Positions 1-9,202 of a DNA stretch of 64,000 nt are shown here, one piece after another. This DNA comes from Actinomycetota bacterium (GTDB taxonomy: Bacteria > Actinomycetota > Actinomycetes > Mycobacteriales > Pseudonocardiaceae), in contig JAJPIR010000111.1 of assembly GCA_021324675.1 (NCBI GenBank), forward strand, positions 1 to 64,000, given 5' to 3'. The position numbers and the translations under genes are program-made. Within the stretch, counting starts at the first letter, position 1, and the number at the start of each line of letters is the position of its first letter. The notes beneath the pieces are model-generated. The model ran no database searches. It was not told where the DNA came from and was given only the letters and a program-made list of their open reading frames with translations.

Positions 1-965
1 AGAAACAGCCCGTACTGCCACACGGGGTCGATCCACTCGGTGTCCAGCTCGAAGCCGAACGCGCACACCGCGTCGACAAATTCCGGCCGGTGGAACTTCA
101 CCGAGTGCCCGTGGCAAATCGGCTCGCCGCGGCGCAGGGTCAGCGTGTGGTCCAAAGCTCGCAGCGTGACCGTCTGGTCCTCGGTGGCGTACAGATGCCC
201 CTCGACGGTCATGGCCTCGGGGACGTAGTGGGCCCGCGGGTAGAAGCGGTGCAGCACCACGTCGCCGTCGAAGCACCGGCTGAAATGAGCAAGCTGGTTG
301 AGCCGGAAACGAGCTTGGGCCGTTGCCCCCGGGGGATCGTTGTAGGCGGCGTCGAGCACGGGCGCCGGCTTGACCAGATCCGCCGTGACGAGGAAGCGAT
401 CGCCCGGTTTGAGCGTCTTGGCGACATTTCCGAGCAGCGCAGCCCGCTCGGCCGACGTGGTGTTACCGATCGCGCTGCCCAGAAACACCACTGTCAACCG
501 CTGCGTCCGGGCCGAGCGCAGGTACGACAATCCCGCCTCGTAGCGGCCCCATAGCCCGTGCACCGCCAGCCCGTCCAACTCAGCAGCAAGGGCCGTGGCA
601 CTGCGCTCGAGCATGTCCCGGCTTACGTCGATCGGCAGGTATGTCGTCCGCCGGCGCCGCAGACACGCGGACAGCAACAGCCGCGTCTTCTTGGCGCTGC
701 CGCTGCCCAGTTCCGCCACACAGGGTCCAAGCCGGCCGGCGATCTCACCAGCATGCTGCTCCAGCAGCGCGAACTCCGCTCGCGTCAGGTAGTAGCTGGG
801 CAGTCTCGAAAGCTCCTCCTCCCATATCCGAGAGCCGACCGCGTCGTACCCGTACCAGGCGGGAATCCGCGGGGGCGTTTCCCGCAGGCACTCCAGCACA
901 ACCGAGCGGTCGTCCCAAAACCCCGCCTCGTCGTCGACCGGCTCGACCTGAATTTTGCCCGGCAT
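1..965 (-). CDS. EgtD-family amino-acid N-methyltransferase (C-terminus beyond window)
   Basis: About 321 codons are visible from an ATG at 965 (MPGKIQVEPV); the 3' end lies outside the window. The protein follows the EgtD/DUF2260 SAM methyltransferase pattern: YDAVGSRIWEE near the N-terminus, a YYLTRAE segment, the SAM-binding ELGSGSAKKT motif and VVFLGSAIGN. The family makes trimethylated amino-acid betaines; EgtD converts histidine to hercynine for ergothioneine. In my hand alignment the Asn of GSAIGN and the Tyr of DAAYND, which bind the amino-acid backbone in EgtD, are kept. The side-chain pocket residues equivalent to mycobacterial M252 and E282 both appear as Gly (VEGHL and CHGHSVKF). 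Histidine may therefore not be the substrate. No egtA, B, C or E lies nearby; the divergent neighbour is a 2-oxoglutarate dioxygenase. Family call is firm, substrate unknown. Confidence 0.85.
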   Translation of the reverse strand, partial: MPGKIQVEPVDDEAGFWDDRSVVLECLRETPPRIPAWYGYDAVGSRIWEEELSRLPSYYLTRAEFALLEQHAGEIAGRLGPCVAELGSGSAKKTRLLLSACLRRRRTTYLPIDVSRDMLERSATALAAELDGLAVHGLWGRYEAGLSYLRSARTQRLTVVFLGSAIGNTTSAERAALLGNVAKTLKPGDRFLVTADLVKPAPVLDAAYNDPPGATAQARFRLNQLAHFSRCFDGDVVLHRFYPRAHYVPEAMTVEGHLYATEDQTVTLRALDHTLTLRRGEPICHGHSVKFHRPEFVDAVCAFGFELDTEWIDPVWQYGLF

Positions 966-1423
966 CGCTGGCTCAGCGCGTCAGCGTCGCCATCCGCTTA
1001 CCGGCGACCCCTCCGTGTGCCACTGGCCCCCATGGCAGCAACCCTCGCCTGCCACGCGGGGGCCTGCTTCGCACCGCGCCGGCGGCGGGGGCTGGTGCTG
1101 CGCGGGGCGGCGTCCTGGAATACGTGCCACCGCGTTGCTTGACCTCAGTCAAAGGCCGGACGATCCGCCGCGGTGGCATGCGCATCTGTTCCCCGTGCCA
1201 CGCGCCGGCAAACCTGCGCGCGCGGTTTCCGGCCTGCTGCTTGGGCAATCTCGACGCCGTACCGCCGGCAGCCGGCGCCGGATCAGCGGTAGTGCCGTGC
1301 TGGACAGCGTGACCTTGTCTCGGTCCGACCGGCGATGGTCGTCAAGCCGTGCTTCACTAAAACCATTCGCGATCGGGAAGTTCTCGAACATGCCTGGGGG
1401 ATGCACACCATGGTCAGCTTCCA
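966..1423. other. Intergenic region between divergent genes, no gene recognised
   Basis: This stretch of 458 bases separates the EgtD-like and dioxygenase genes. Overlapping open frames exist on both strands, but their translations are Arg/Pro/Ala-rich and resemble no family. It must hold both divergent promoters. No clear -10/-35 pair or hairpin stood out. Confidence 0.5.
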
Positions 1424-2197
1424 ATGGGTGATCTGAGCGCTACGCCGGACTCACAACCCGACAGTCACAACACCGCGAGAGTCGATGCCGCCGATCCAGT
1501 TCCCGATGCTCGTACCGCCCTGGCATCGACCGGCGCGCACGTGGTGCCAGCGGCCGTGCTCAGGCACCATCTGCGGGCGCACCATTCGCAATGGACTCGA
1601 TTCGCCGCACACTGGGAAGATCTCAGACTGGACCAGTACGCGGCCCGATCCGGCACCCGCCGGATGCGTCGCTACGGACGGTTTCTCCTCGCCAGAGACG
1701 GAACCCGGCACCTGCAACCGCATGCAACATTCCGGCAGCCCGCCAGCACCAACCGGCTATTCCCCAATGCGGGCCGTGATTTCGAACCTCTGACCGACGC
1801 TTTCGTTGCCGACCTCGTTCTTGATGCTTTGCTGTCACTGTTGAGCCAGATCGCCGCGGGAATCGAGGATGCACCTCGATGGCTTGCACACGTACACCCG
1901 TTCCGAGTTCTCGGCTCAACCGACAGTCAAGGCGACGCAACCCCCGAGGGGCGTCACCAAGACGGTGTCACCCTGGTTTCGTCGCTTTTGGTCGCCCGCC
2001 GCAACGCCACCGGCGGGACAAGCTCGGTTTACGACGCCAACGGACGGGAAGTTCTCACCACGACGCTGAGCGAGCCGGGAACACTGCTCGTGGGCGACGA
2101 TCGGCATACCTGGCACAGCGTCAGTCCGATCCGCCCGATCGCCACGGATGCTCCGGCCTTGCGCGATGTGTTGGTAGTAACGCTCGCGGCGTGCTGA
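1424..2197 (+). CDS. 2OG-Fe(II) dioxygenase, PF10014 family
   Basis: The 257-residue protein resembles the PF10014 2OG-Fe dioxygenase family, whose characterised members hydroxylate free amino acids (for example L-isoleucine 4-hydroxylase). The iron-binding facial triad is visible as H178-Q-D180 in GRHQDG and a distal His in TWHSVSP (H231). The segment LLVGDDRHTWHSVSP is typical of the double-stranded beta-helix end. The ATG at 1424 is the first convincing in-frame start, though no strong Shine-Dalgarno is seen. The first 40 residues are variable and polar. It is divergent from the EgtD-like methyltransferase, so a joint role in hydroxylating or otherwise modifying an amino-acid betaine is possible; that link is inference from context only. 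Confidence 0.8.
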   Translation: MGDLSATPDSQPDSHNTARVDAADPVPDARTALASTGAHVVPAAVLRHHLRAHHSQWTRFAAHWEDLRLDQYAARSGTRRMRRYGRFLLARDGTRHLQPHATFRQPASTNRLFPNAGRDFEPLTDAFVADLVLDALLSLLSQIAAGIEDAPRWLAHVHPFRVLGSTDSQGDATPEGRHQDGVTLVSSLLVARRNATGGTSSVYDANGREVLTTTLSEPGTLLVGDDRHTWHSVSPIRPIATDAPALRDVLVVTLAAC

Positions 2198-2291
2198 ACG
2201 GAAACGACGTTCTTGAGTCGGATAAGTCCATGGGCACTGGTGTGATGTTGGTATGGTGGCCCGACCTGGCGCCCGGTGACATGACCCGCGC

Positions 2292-4265
2292 TCAACCGTC
2301 GAAGTAGACCTCGAGCTCGCTGATCGACGTGAAGTGCGCGCTGCCGCCCGGGCTGCCGACGATGCGGACTCCATCGCCCGAGGTGTTGGCGAAGGTCAGC
2401 GTGAACCGCCGGGACGGACCCGCACTGGCGTCATAGGGGTAGGCGGGGTTGATCGCGAGGCCGGTGACGGGTGTCCAGACGAAGTTTTTCCTGACCTGGA
2501 CGGTCAACCCGCTGGCGAACCAGCCTCCGTCAGGAAACATCGCTCCGGTGGTGTAGACGACCCGAGCGAGGTTGTACGGCTTGGACCAGGTGATGCCCCA
2601 GCGGTCGGAATCCTTGTTCGTGCCATCCCAGCTGTCCTCGCCGGCCGACAGATTGCCGTCGCTGAGATAGGCCAGCTTCCCGTAGTGGGAGGTCTTGTCG
2701 ATCGGTACCGCGTCGGCGGCACGTGCCAGGTTGGCCAGTGGGTTTGCCGGGTTGCTCGGCGTTCCCGCCTGATAGGGACTGACTGTCAGCGGGCGCAGCG
2801 AGAACTTGTAGTTGTCGCTTCCTCCGCCGAGTCCGGCGAACCAGTTGCACTGCTGCCACATCCGCCGGCCGTCGGCGCTGATGAACTTCGACGGCAGAGT
2901 CGTGGCGTACCCGCCGTTCTTCGGCCCAATGGTCGAGCCATCGCCCCACCACGGATACGGCCCGAAGTCCTTGTGCAGGAACAGCTTCCACGGCCCCCAC
3001 GGATTCGGTGCCTCGTAGAACTCGTGGGTGAACTCGGTCCAGGACGTGTACAGGTAACGGCGCAGCGGGGCGTTGTAGACGACACCGCCTTGCGACAGGA
3101 CCGAACAGCCGTCCGAGGTGACCGTGCCGGGATACTCCCTGCGCTCGTCATGCAGTACCGCGACCCTGCGGCTGATGTCGTTGCTCCAGGTGGGGCTCCC
3201 GGAGCCGTCGGTGCCGGTGAAGAACTGCCAGCTCGCGCGGTTCGCAATGCTGCCTTTCGGTACTCGTGCCAGGTAGAGGCTCTGTGGATCGGCAACGGTG
3301 TTGCTGTACGAGTCGCGCCAGTTGTTGTCCAGTCCGTAGGCGTACACGTAGCCGGCGCCGCCCGGGCCGAGCACCGAAACGTTGCGGTTGCTCTGGCCGA
3401 AGTCCAGGAAGAAGATCGTGGTGAAGACGTGGTCGGTGAACATCGGCGCAGTGGTGGTCCGCCAAGTCCTGCCGTAATCGGTGGAGACCGACACGCTCGC
3501 GGCCGGGGCGTCGTTGAACGCGAGGGCACCCGGCCCGCTGCATAGGTCCTGGATGGCCAGGTACAGCTCGTCACGGCCGTCGCCATTGCCGTCAACGGCG
3601 ACCATTCCGGTGGGCTTGCGGTTGTAGTTGCCCGCAGTCCAGATCTTTCCCACCTGGCCTCCACTGGTGAGCCGGACGCCGGCCAGCCCGGTCGTTGGTG
3701 TACCGGTGATCCTGTTGACCACGATGTCAGCAAAGTCCTTCGGGTTCGCTGAGAAGCCGCGGCCATCCCCGTTGGCCACGTAGAGCGCGCCATCGTTAGC
3801 CCAGCAGCTCACCCAGAGATCGCCGTTACTGACGGTGTTGACGGTGGCCCGGTAGGGAATATCGGCCGTAGCGAAGAACTGGCTGGTGGGTTCGACCAAT
3901 GCGGCGGAAGTTTGTGCTTGCGCGAGTTGGCCGGTGAAGTCGAATTCGCCGTCGGCAGCTCCGGCGAGGAAGGCGGACCACTCCTCGGTGCCGAAGCGCA
4001 GCGCAACTGTGGTGTGCAGTGAGGTCACGAGGGTGTCGGTGCCGATCCTGGTGATGGTGGCTACGCCGTTGGTGTTCGCTTCACCGTCGCGAGCGTCGTG
4101 GACGAACGCCTTCCATGTGAAGCCGGGGAAGGTGATCGTGCCGGCGGAGGGATGCTCGCTCTGCCGGATCACCACGCCGCCTGCTGTCGCGGCCACCTCA
4201 ACAGAGTTCTCTCCGTTACTGCTGCGGCTGGAGATCCGCCACCCGAGGCAGTCGGCGGTGCTCAT
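2292..4265 (-). CDS. Tandem DUF397 domains fused to beta-propeller and discoidin-like region
   Basis: 657 residues. Residues 9-61 (WRISSRSSNGEN...WKAFVHDARDGE) match the small actinobacterial DUF397 domain. Residues about 68-109, ending EEWSAFLAGAADGEFD, look like a second, decayed DUF397. Residues about 130-490 are rich in repeated Trp/Gly/Asp turns (GDLWVSCWANDGALY, DYGRTWRTTTAPMF, YTSWTEFTHEFYEAP) as in sialidase or DUF4185-type propellers. The last ~120 residues resemble an F5/8 type C carbohydrate-binding fold. There is no signal peptide, which is odd for a glycan-binding module. DUF397 is normally a free-standing ~60-residue partner of XRE-DUF5753 regulators, so this architecture is unusual. 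An AGGAC-type ribosome site lies 6 nt before the ATG. Function unknown. Confidence 0.75.
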   Translation of the reverse strand: MSTADCLGWRISSRSSNGENSVEVAATAGGVVIRQSEHPSAGTITFPGFTWKAFVHDARDGEANTNGVATITRIGTDTLVTSLHTTVALRFGTEEWSAFLAGAADGEFDFTGQLAQAQTSAALVEPTSQFFATADIPYRATVNTVSNGDLWVSCWANDGALYVANGDGRGFSANPKDFADIVVNRITGTPTTGLAGVRLTSGGQVGKIWTAGNYNRKPTGMVAVDGNGDGRDELYLAIQDLCSGPGALAFNDAPAASVSVSTDYGRTWRTTTAPMFTDHVFTTIFFLDFGQSNRNVSVLGPGGAGYVYAYGLDNNWRDSYSNTVADPQSLYLARVPKGSIANRASWQFFTGTDGSGSPTWSNDISRRVAVLHDERREYPGTVTSDGCSVLSQGGVVYNAPLRRYLYTSWTEFTHEFYEAPNPWGPWKLFLHKDFGPYPWWGDGSTIGPKNGGYATTLPSKFISADGRRMWQQCNWFAGLGGGSDNYKFSLRPLTVSPYQAGTPSNPANPLANLARAADAVPIDKTSHYGKLAYLSDGNLSAGEDSWDGTNKDSDRWGITWSKPYNLARVVYTTGAMFPDGGWFASGLTVQVRKNFVWTPVTGLAINPAYPYDASAGPSRRFTLTFANTSGDGVRIVGSPGGSAHFTSISELEVYFDG

Positions 4266-4612
4266 CTTAGTCCTCCGGACTCGTCTTCAAGGCCTCGATG
4301 CAGGCGACGACGGCATAGGCGGAATTGGACTCCGGCAGCGCTGCTGCGCACAACCGATTTGTCGACAAATGTACGGATCTTGCCTGCCGTTGACACCAGC
4401 GGCGTTGGTGGTTGATCATCAACTTCCGATGAAGCCCGGGTGCCCCGTCGACCCGAGCCGGCCGCCCGGGACTGTGGTTATGCGATGACGCCCGACCAGG
4501 TCGCACCGACCGTGCTCACCCGGCGGGGAGCCCCAGGTCGGGGGCGCGGACGGGGTTCGACGACGTCGACGACCAGCCGGACCGCGCGGGGTATTCCCAC
4601 CACAAGATTTAC
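4266..4612. other. Gene-poor gap upstream of the DUF397 fusion
   Basis: 347 bases hold no confident gene. A minus-strand frame ends in a TAA a few bases before the DUF397-fusion start, but its translation (Arg/His/Cys-rich) resembles nothing known. Part of the plus strand antisense to the end of upp also reads open, probably by chance. Confidence 0.4.
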
Positions 4613-5239
4613 TCACAGGCCACCAAACTGTCGATCTCCCGCATCACCCAGGCCTGGGACAATAAATCCGACGTCATTTAGCCGATCGTCCACATTTGCT
4701 GCCACGATCCGCGCTACCGGAAGTTTGGAATCCTGAAGGAAACGCACTCCCTCAGGCGAAGCGATCACGCAGACGATCGTCACATTTGAAGCGCCGCGCT
4801 CGGCCAACAATCGGGCCGTATACGCCGCGGAACCACCGGTGGCGAGCATCGGGTCCAGAATATATGCAGATCGGCCGGTGATTGATTCCGGAAGCGACGC
4901 CATATAGCAGGAAGGGGTCAACGTGTCCTCGTCTCGAGATAGCCCAACAAATCCAACTGTTGCCGTTGGCATCAGCGACAGTCCGGCGTACAACATTCCA
5001 AGCCCTGCTCGTAGTATCGGCACCAGCAAAGGCGGGTTGGTCAACTCGACACCAACAGCCGGCGACACCGGCGTTGATATTGGCGCCTCGATAACCGACT
5101 CATACCGGGCCGCCTCAAAAATCACGATTGTTGAAATGGTCGACAGTGCCGATCGGAAACCCTGCGCATCGGTCATGCTGTCGCGCAGCCGCGCCACAGC
5201 CGCAGAAAGAACCACATTTTCCACCACCATAACATCCAC
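4613..5239 (-). CDS. upp: Uracil phosphoribosyltransferase
   Basis: 208 residues, the standard length. The enzyme converts uracil and PRPP to UMP in pyrimidine salvage. Visible signatures are the PRPP-binding loop LDPMLATGGSA, the NPPLLVPILRAGLGM segment and the C-terminal GLGDAGDRQFG motif. The GTG at 5239 gives the family N-terminus (MDVMVVENV). A TAGTAT hexamer 9 nt upstream suggests a leaderless transcript. It is divergent from the ABC exporter, with 355 bases between. Confidence 0.95.
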   Translation of the reverse strand: MDVMVVENVVLSAAVARLRDSMTDAQGFRSALSTISTIVIFEAARYESVIEAPISTPVSPAVGVELTNPPLLVPILRAGLGMLYAGLSLMPTATVGFVGLSRDEDTLTPSCYMASLPESITGRSAYILDPMLATGGSAAYTARLLAERGASNVTIVCVIASPEGVRFLQDSKLPVARIVAANVDDRLNDVGFIVPGLGDAGDRQFGGL

Positions 5240-5248
5240 CGGTTCAAC

Positions 5249-5254
5249 ATACTA
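5249..5254 (-). promoter_or_regulatory. -10 element TAGTAT before upp
   Basis: TAGTAT is followed by 9 nt and then the GTG start of upp. This fits the actinobacterial TANNNT -10 with transcription beginning at or near the start codon. No -35 match was seen. Confidence 0.55.
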
Positions 5255-5582
5255 TGACATCGTTGACATGCCTAGATATCCGATAAGCTTGCAGACTTGT
5301 GACCAATGCGGCGACTCGGTCAGGACCGTGTTGGCATTGACATGCCATGAAAAGGGCTTACAGTCACCATTCCCGTACTGCGCCAAATCCGCACGGGCTG
5401 GTGATAGGTGTTTTCACTAAGCGCGGGCTGACCACCCGGCCTCACTCGCCGATCAGGCCTCGAGGGCTTCGATGGTGCCGGATGGGGGAAATCCGGCTGA
5501 GAGCATCTGCACCCAGGCGGTGTCCGCGCCCGGCAGGCTCCTGTTGGGCACAGCACTCGCCGAGGCCTGGGCCGGCTAGATC

Positions 5583-5588
5583 TAAGGT
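5583..5588 (+). promoter_or_regulatory. -10 element TAAGGT before ABC exporter
   Basis: TAAGGT lies 6 nt before the ATG at 5595, the same arrangement as at other putative leaderless starts in this window. Confidence 0.45.
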
Positions 5589-5594
5589 CCGGGA

Positions 5595-7520
5595 ATGGAA
5601 CCGGACAGGTTGGGCCGGCGGGTCTGGGCGCTGTTTACGCCCTACCGGGCGACCTTGGTGGCGATCGTGGTGGCGGTGCTGGTGTCCAGCGGGTTGGGCA
5701 TCATCAGCCCGTTTCTTACGAAGGCCGCGTTCGACCGGGCGCTGTTCCCCCTTGATGGGGGCGGGGTGCGGCTGGGATTACTGGCGTGGTTAGTCGCCGG
5801 GATGGTGGCGATCCCGGTGGTCTCCGCGCTGATCGGGGTGTATCAGACCTATCAGACAACGTTGCTGGGCAATCGCGTGATGGCCGATCTGCGTGGGCGG
5901 CTGTTTGAGCATCTGCTGCGGTTGGATCTGTCGTTTTTCACCGCGACGCGGACCGGGGCGATCCAGTCCCGCTTGGCTAACGACGTCGGTGGAGTGCAGT
6001 CGGTGCTGAGCGAAACCGCCAGCTCAATTTTGGGCAACGTGGTCACCGTGCTGGCCGCGCTGGTGGCGATGGTGGCGTTGTCCTGGCAGCTGACCGTGGT
6101 TGCGGTATTGCTGCTTCCGCTGTTTGTGCTGCTGCAGGCGCGGGTGGGACGGGTCCGGCGCCAGCTGGCTGGCCGGACCCAGGAGTCGCTGTCGGAGATG
6201 ACAGCGCTGACCCAGGAGTCGCTGTCGATCTCCGGGGTGCTGCTGGCCAAGGTGTTCCACCGGCAGGCCTACGAACTGGAGCGCTACCGGGCCGAAAACG
6301 CCCGCCAAGTCCAGCTGCAGGTCCGCCAGGCGATGACCGGGCAGTCGTTTTTCGCCGTGGTGCAGAGCTTTATGGGGATCACCCCGGCTCTGGTCTACCT
6401 TGTCGCCGGGTTGCTCATCGTCGCCGGCAGTGGCGCAACGGTGACCGCCGGCACGATCGTTGCTTTTACCACCCTGCAGACCCGGCTGCTGTTCCCGACG
6501 GTCAACCTGCTGCGGGTCTCGCTGGACGTGCAGACCTCGCTGGCCTTGTTCGCCCGGATCTTCGGCTACCTCGATTTGACCCCCCGCATCGTCGACAGCC
6601 CACACGCCCGGGTACTGGACACCACCACGTTGGCCGGGCGGGTCGAACTAGATGGTGTCTGGTTTAGCTACCCCACCGCCACCGGCATCGGCGCCACGCT
6701 TACCGGCAGCGACACCGCGCCAGACGCGGACGCAGGGGCGCAGGCCGCGAGTGCACCCGTCCATGCCGTGGCCGATGTTTCCTTCACCGTCGAACCTGGC
6801 CAGCTTGCCGCCATCGTCGGTCCCAGTGGCTCGGGCAAGACCACGCTGTCCTATCTGATCCCCCGGCTTTACGACGTCGATCGCGGCCGGGTCCTGATCG
6901 ACGGCCACGATGTGCGGGACCTGACCCAAGCCTCGCTGGCCGAGGCGATCGGCATGGTCACCCAAGACACCTACCTGCTGCATGCCACCATCGCGGACAA
7001 CCTGCGCTACGCCCGCCCGGACGCCACCCAGGAGGAGATCGAAACGGCCGCGCGGGCGGCCAACATCCACGACCGCATCCTGTCCTTCGCCCAGGGCTAC
7101 GACACGGTGGTCGGCGAGCGCGGCTACCGGCTGTCCGGGGGAGAGAAACAGCGCCTGGCCATCGCCAGGGTATTGCTGAAAGATCCTCGCATCCTGATCC
7201 TCGACGAGGCCACCAGCGCGCTGGACACCGCCAGCGAACGGCTGGTCCAGCAGGCACTCCAGCACGCCACCCAGCAGCGCACCACGATCGCTATCGCGCA
7301 CCGCCTGTCCACTATCCTCGACGCCGACCTCATCCTGGTTCTCGAGTCCGGCCGGATCGTCGAGCAAGGTACGCACGCCGAGCTCCTTGCTCGCAACGGG
7401 CTCTACGCCCGGCTCTACACCGAGCAGTTCGCCGGCGGCCAGGTCGAGGCCCGCTGCGCCGACGGTGTCCGATTCCGCGACGGACACGTCCTGGTCGCCA
7501 GCACCGCCCACGCCGCTTGA
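5595..7520 (+). CDS. ABC exporter, fused permease and ATPase
   Basis: 641 residues with the order of a type IV half-transporter. The membrane domain covers roughly residues 10-320 and has six hydrophobic segments, including two near the N-terminus (ATLVAIVVAVLVSSGLGI) and GNVVTVLAALVAMVAL. The nucleotide-binding domain follows at about 345-600. It has Walker A GPSGSGKTT, Q-loop VTQDTYL, signature LSGGEKQR, Walker B ILILDEATSALD and the His switch IAIAHRLS. A 25-residue Ala/Asp linker (SDTAPDADAGAQAASAP) interrupts the start of the NBD and is a local oddity. It probably homodimerises to export a lipid, drug or peptide. There is no partner gene to narrow the substrate. Confidence 0.92.
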   Translation: MEPDRLGRRVWALFTPYRATLVAIVVAVLVSSGLGIISPFLTKAAFDRALFPLDGGGVRLGLLAWLVAGMVAIPVVSALIGVYQTYQTTLLGNRVMADLRGRLFEHLLRLDLSFFTATRTGAIQSRLANDVGGVQSVLSETASSILGNVVTVLAALVAMVALSWQLTVVAVLLLPLFVLLQARVGRVRRQLAGRTQESLSEMTALTQESLSISGVLLAKVFHRQAYELERYRAENARQVQLQVRQAMTGQSFFAVVQSFMGITPALVYLVAGLLIVAGSGATVTAGTIVAFTTLQTRLLFPTVNLLRVSLDVQTSLALFARIFGYLDLTPRIVDSPHARVLDTTTLAGRVELDGVWFSYPTATGIGATLTGSDTAPDADAGAQAASAPVHAVADVSFTVEPGQLAAIVGPSGSGKTTLSYLIPRLYDVDRGRVLIDGHDVRDLTQASLAEAIGMVTQDTYLLHATIADNLRYARPDATQEEIETAARAANIHDRILSFAQGYDTVVGERGYRLSGGEKQRLAIARVLLKDPRILILDEATSALDTASERLVQQALQHATQQRTTIAIAHRLSTILDADLILVLESGRIVEQGTHAELLARNGLYARLYTEQFAGGQVEARCADGVRFRDGHVLVASTAHAA

Positions 7521-7698
7521 TGTGCCGGTATCGCATGCCACCGCACCTGAGGGCTGCCGCAAGGTGACCCGGTTACCTGCACGCTGCGGCCACGGCAAAG
7601 CGCCACCGCACAGCCATGCATCGATAGGGTGAACGATAGCGTCCTCGCATGCCGCTGTGTGCGGTGAACACGGGCAGGAAGTGACCACGGACGCGCCT
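7521..7698. other. Short gap after ABC exporter
   Basis: No gene, terminator hairpin or repeat was recognised here. Confidence 0.4.
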
Positions 7699-7842
7699 TT
7701 AGTTGCGGATCAATGCAGCGCGGGCCATTGCCAACGCGGTTTGCCAGTCGCCCCGTTCCAGGCAGAACCGCACGTCTTTCAATGCTCGCTGTAACCGGAT
7801 CGCCTCCGGGTCGGACAGCGCAGGGATGGATGGGGATGTCAT
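7699..7842 (-). CDS. Small helical protein, 47 residues
   Basis: MTSPSIPALSDPEAIRLQRA begins a 47-residue product ending MARAALIRN. The start at 7842 is decided by a strong GGAGG site 7 nt upstream. An upstream extension would ignore it. The sequence is mostly amphipathic helix (LKDVRFCLERGDWQTALAMARAAL) and looks like a fragment of a tetratricopeptide-type helix pair. No family recognised. It stands alone in a gene-poor stretch. Confidence 0.55.
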   Translation of the reverse strand: MTSPSIPALSDPEAIRLQRALKDVRFCLERGDWQTALAMARAALIRN

Positions 7843-8553
7843 GATGCGCCCTCCAAGACCACGCGGCTTAGGCACCACGTCGAAAAACACCGGCAAGTTC
7901 TCCAGGGTTTTCAGGTCCCCAAGCCTCGTAGATCAACCAGTCGCATAGTCGATATAGCCGCATGACGCGCATTACCAGTTGTTTCGTCGGTCATGACGGC
8001 TGATAGCCGCTTTTATGACCGGTAATAGCTGTTCGCTCACACGAGGGTTCTTCGCCGTGCACGATCGTCCGACCCTGCTCGGCAGTTGACGTCTTACCTC
8101 GCCGACGCCGGCCTCGGATGAACAGTTCCCCGGGTAAGGGCTCTTGCCTGCCGCATGGTGACGGCAGCGGGAGGATACGGGGGTCCTTGCCCGTCAGAAA
8201 CGCGATACTACCGGCACCACGTGGGCCTTCACTTAGAATATTCTTAGAGCCATCATAGGCAGGGGCTGGCCACCGAGGGAGACTGCCCGGTCTACGCCTG
8301 GTCATCGACGTCTCCCCGAAACCCGACAGTCCCCGAGAGGCCAACCTCGCCGCAATCACCACCGCGGATCCTGACTCGTCTGTGATCCGCCACGAGCACT
8401 CCACCGCGATCGCACCCGACAAGCTCCCGGTGGCCAGCCACAGTGGTGCACCAGTCGCGGTGTGGACCGGGTCAAACCAACATCACCAAGGCGGCATTCA
8501 CCGTTGTTGCTGGCGGATCGGGCTGCATGGCCGTGGCAGCCAAACCGTTTATG
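7843..8553. other. Gene-poor, probably decayed stretch
   Basis: About 710 bases without a convincing gene. On the plus strand around 8280-8560 a protein-like run (RLVIDVSPKPDSPREANLAA) appears to continue in another frame as TNITKAAFTVVAGGSGCMAV. This would fit a frameshifted remnant, but no family was recognised. Confidence 0.35.
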
Positions 8554-8724
8554 TCAGGCCACGCGCCGTCTGGAGGGGTTGGTCGCGGTGAGGTAGTTGT
8601 GGTCAAACGCCGCCAGGTCAGCGTCCATGCCGACACAGCAGGTGTGCATGCGCACCCACCGGCCGTCAGGTAGGACACGATCAACGAAACACAGGGTGTC
8701 GCAGTAGGGGCAGTAAGAGCCCAT
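8554..8724 (-). CDS. Small Cys-rich protein, possible zinc ribbon
   Basis: 56 residues from ATG at 8724. CPYCDTLCF near the N-terminus and MHTCCVGMD about 20 residues later supply a CxxC...CC metal-site pattern. The remainder is short and charged (DADLAAFDHNYLTATN). A purine-rich GAGGCGGGTGAG precedes the start, and an in-frame ATG at 8742 is an alternative. Likely a small zinc-binding protein of mobile or accessory DNA; no family recognised. Confidence 0.5.
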   Translation of the reverse strand: MGSYCPYCDTLCFVDRVLPDGRWVRMHTCCVGMDADLAAFDHNYLTATNPSRRRVA

Positions 8725-9202
8725 GTCACTCACCCGCCTCATCGAGCTGCGGCCACACGCCGCCGCGTGATGCTTCATAGACGTGATCACAGCCGTTGAG
8801 GTTGCTGTCCATGCCGCCTCACCATCCACCCCCGATCCCGGACCACGCTCGCAGCCCGCTGGCCGGCGGCAGGCATCGGCACGGCAGCCCCGGCCGTCAA
8901 CGCCGTTGCTGGCGTCCCAGCCGAAACGTTGATGATCAGTTCCATGACTTGATGCCACCCCAGAGGTAACCCAGCAGTGCCATCGAACAGAGATGTCCTA
9001 CCGGGTGGCTGATACACCCCGACGCGATCGCCGCGACCTCGGACTCAGGCGTGAGCCAGCACGAACGTGCGACCTCCGGTAGCGCCTGGGGTCCGGCCAC
9101 ACGCGGATACCGCTGGACCGCACCCATCTGGATGGCACCGAAAAGTCCGGATCTGGACCGGACACGGTGTCCGAATTAGTTAGGGCAGCAATGCGAATGC
9201 GA
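8725..9202. other. Gene-poor stretch
   Basis: 478 bases. Minus-strand frames here (for example one ending LCSMALLGYLWGGIKSWN) look vaguely protein-like but lack start sites and family resemblance. I could not support a gene. Confidence 0.35.

Noticed and set aside
4267-4506. Gene on the minus strand ending just before the DUF397 fusion
   Set aside because: No start site or family resemblance; composition looks random.
8043-8422. Coding gene on the minus strand near 8.0-8.4 kb
   Set aside because: Product is Arg/Pro/Ser-rich with no motif; the opposite strand looks at least as coding-like, probably a decayed remnant.
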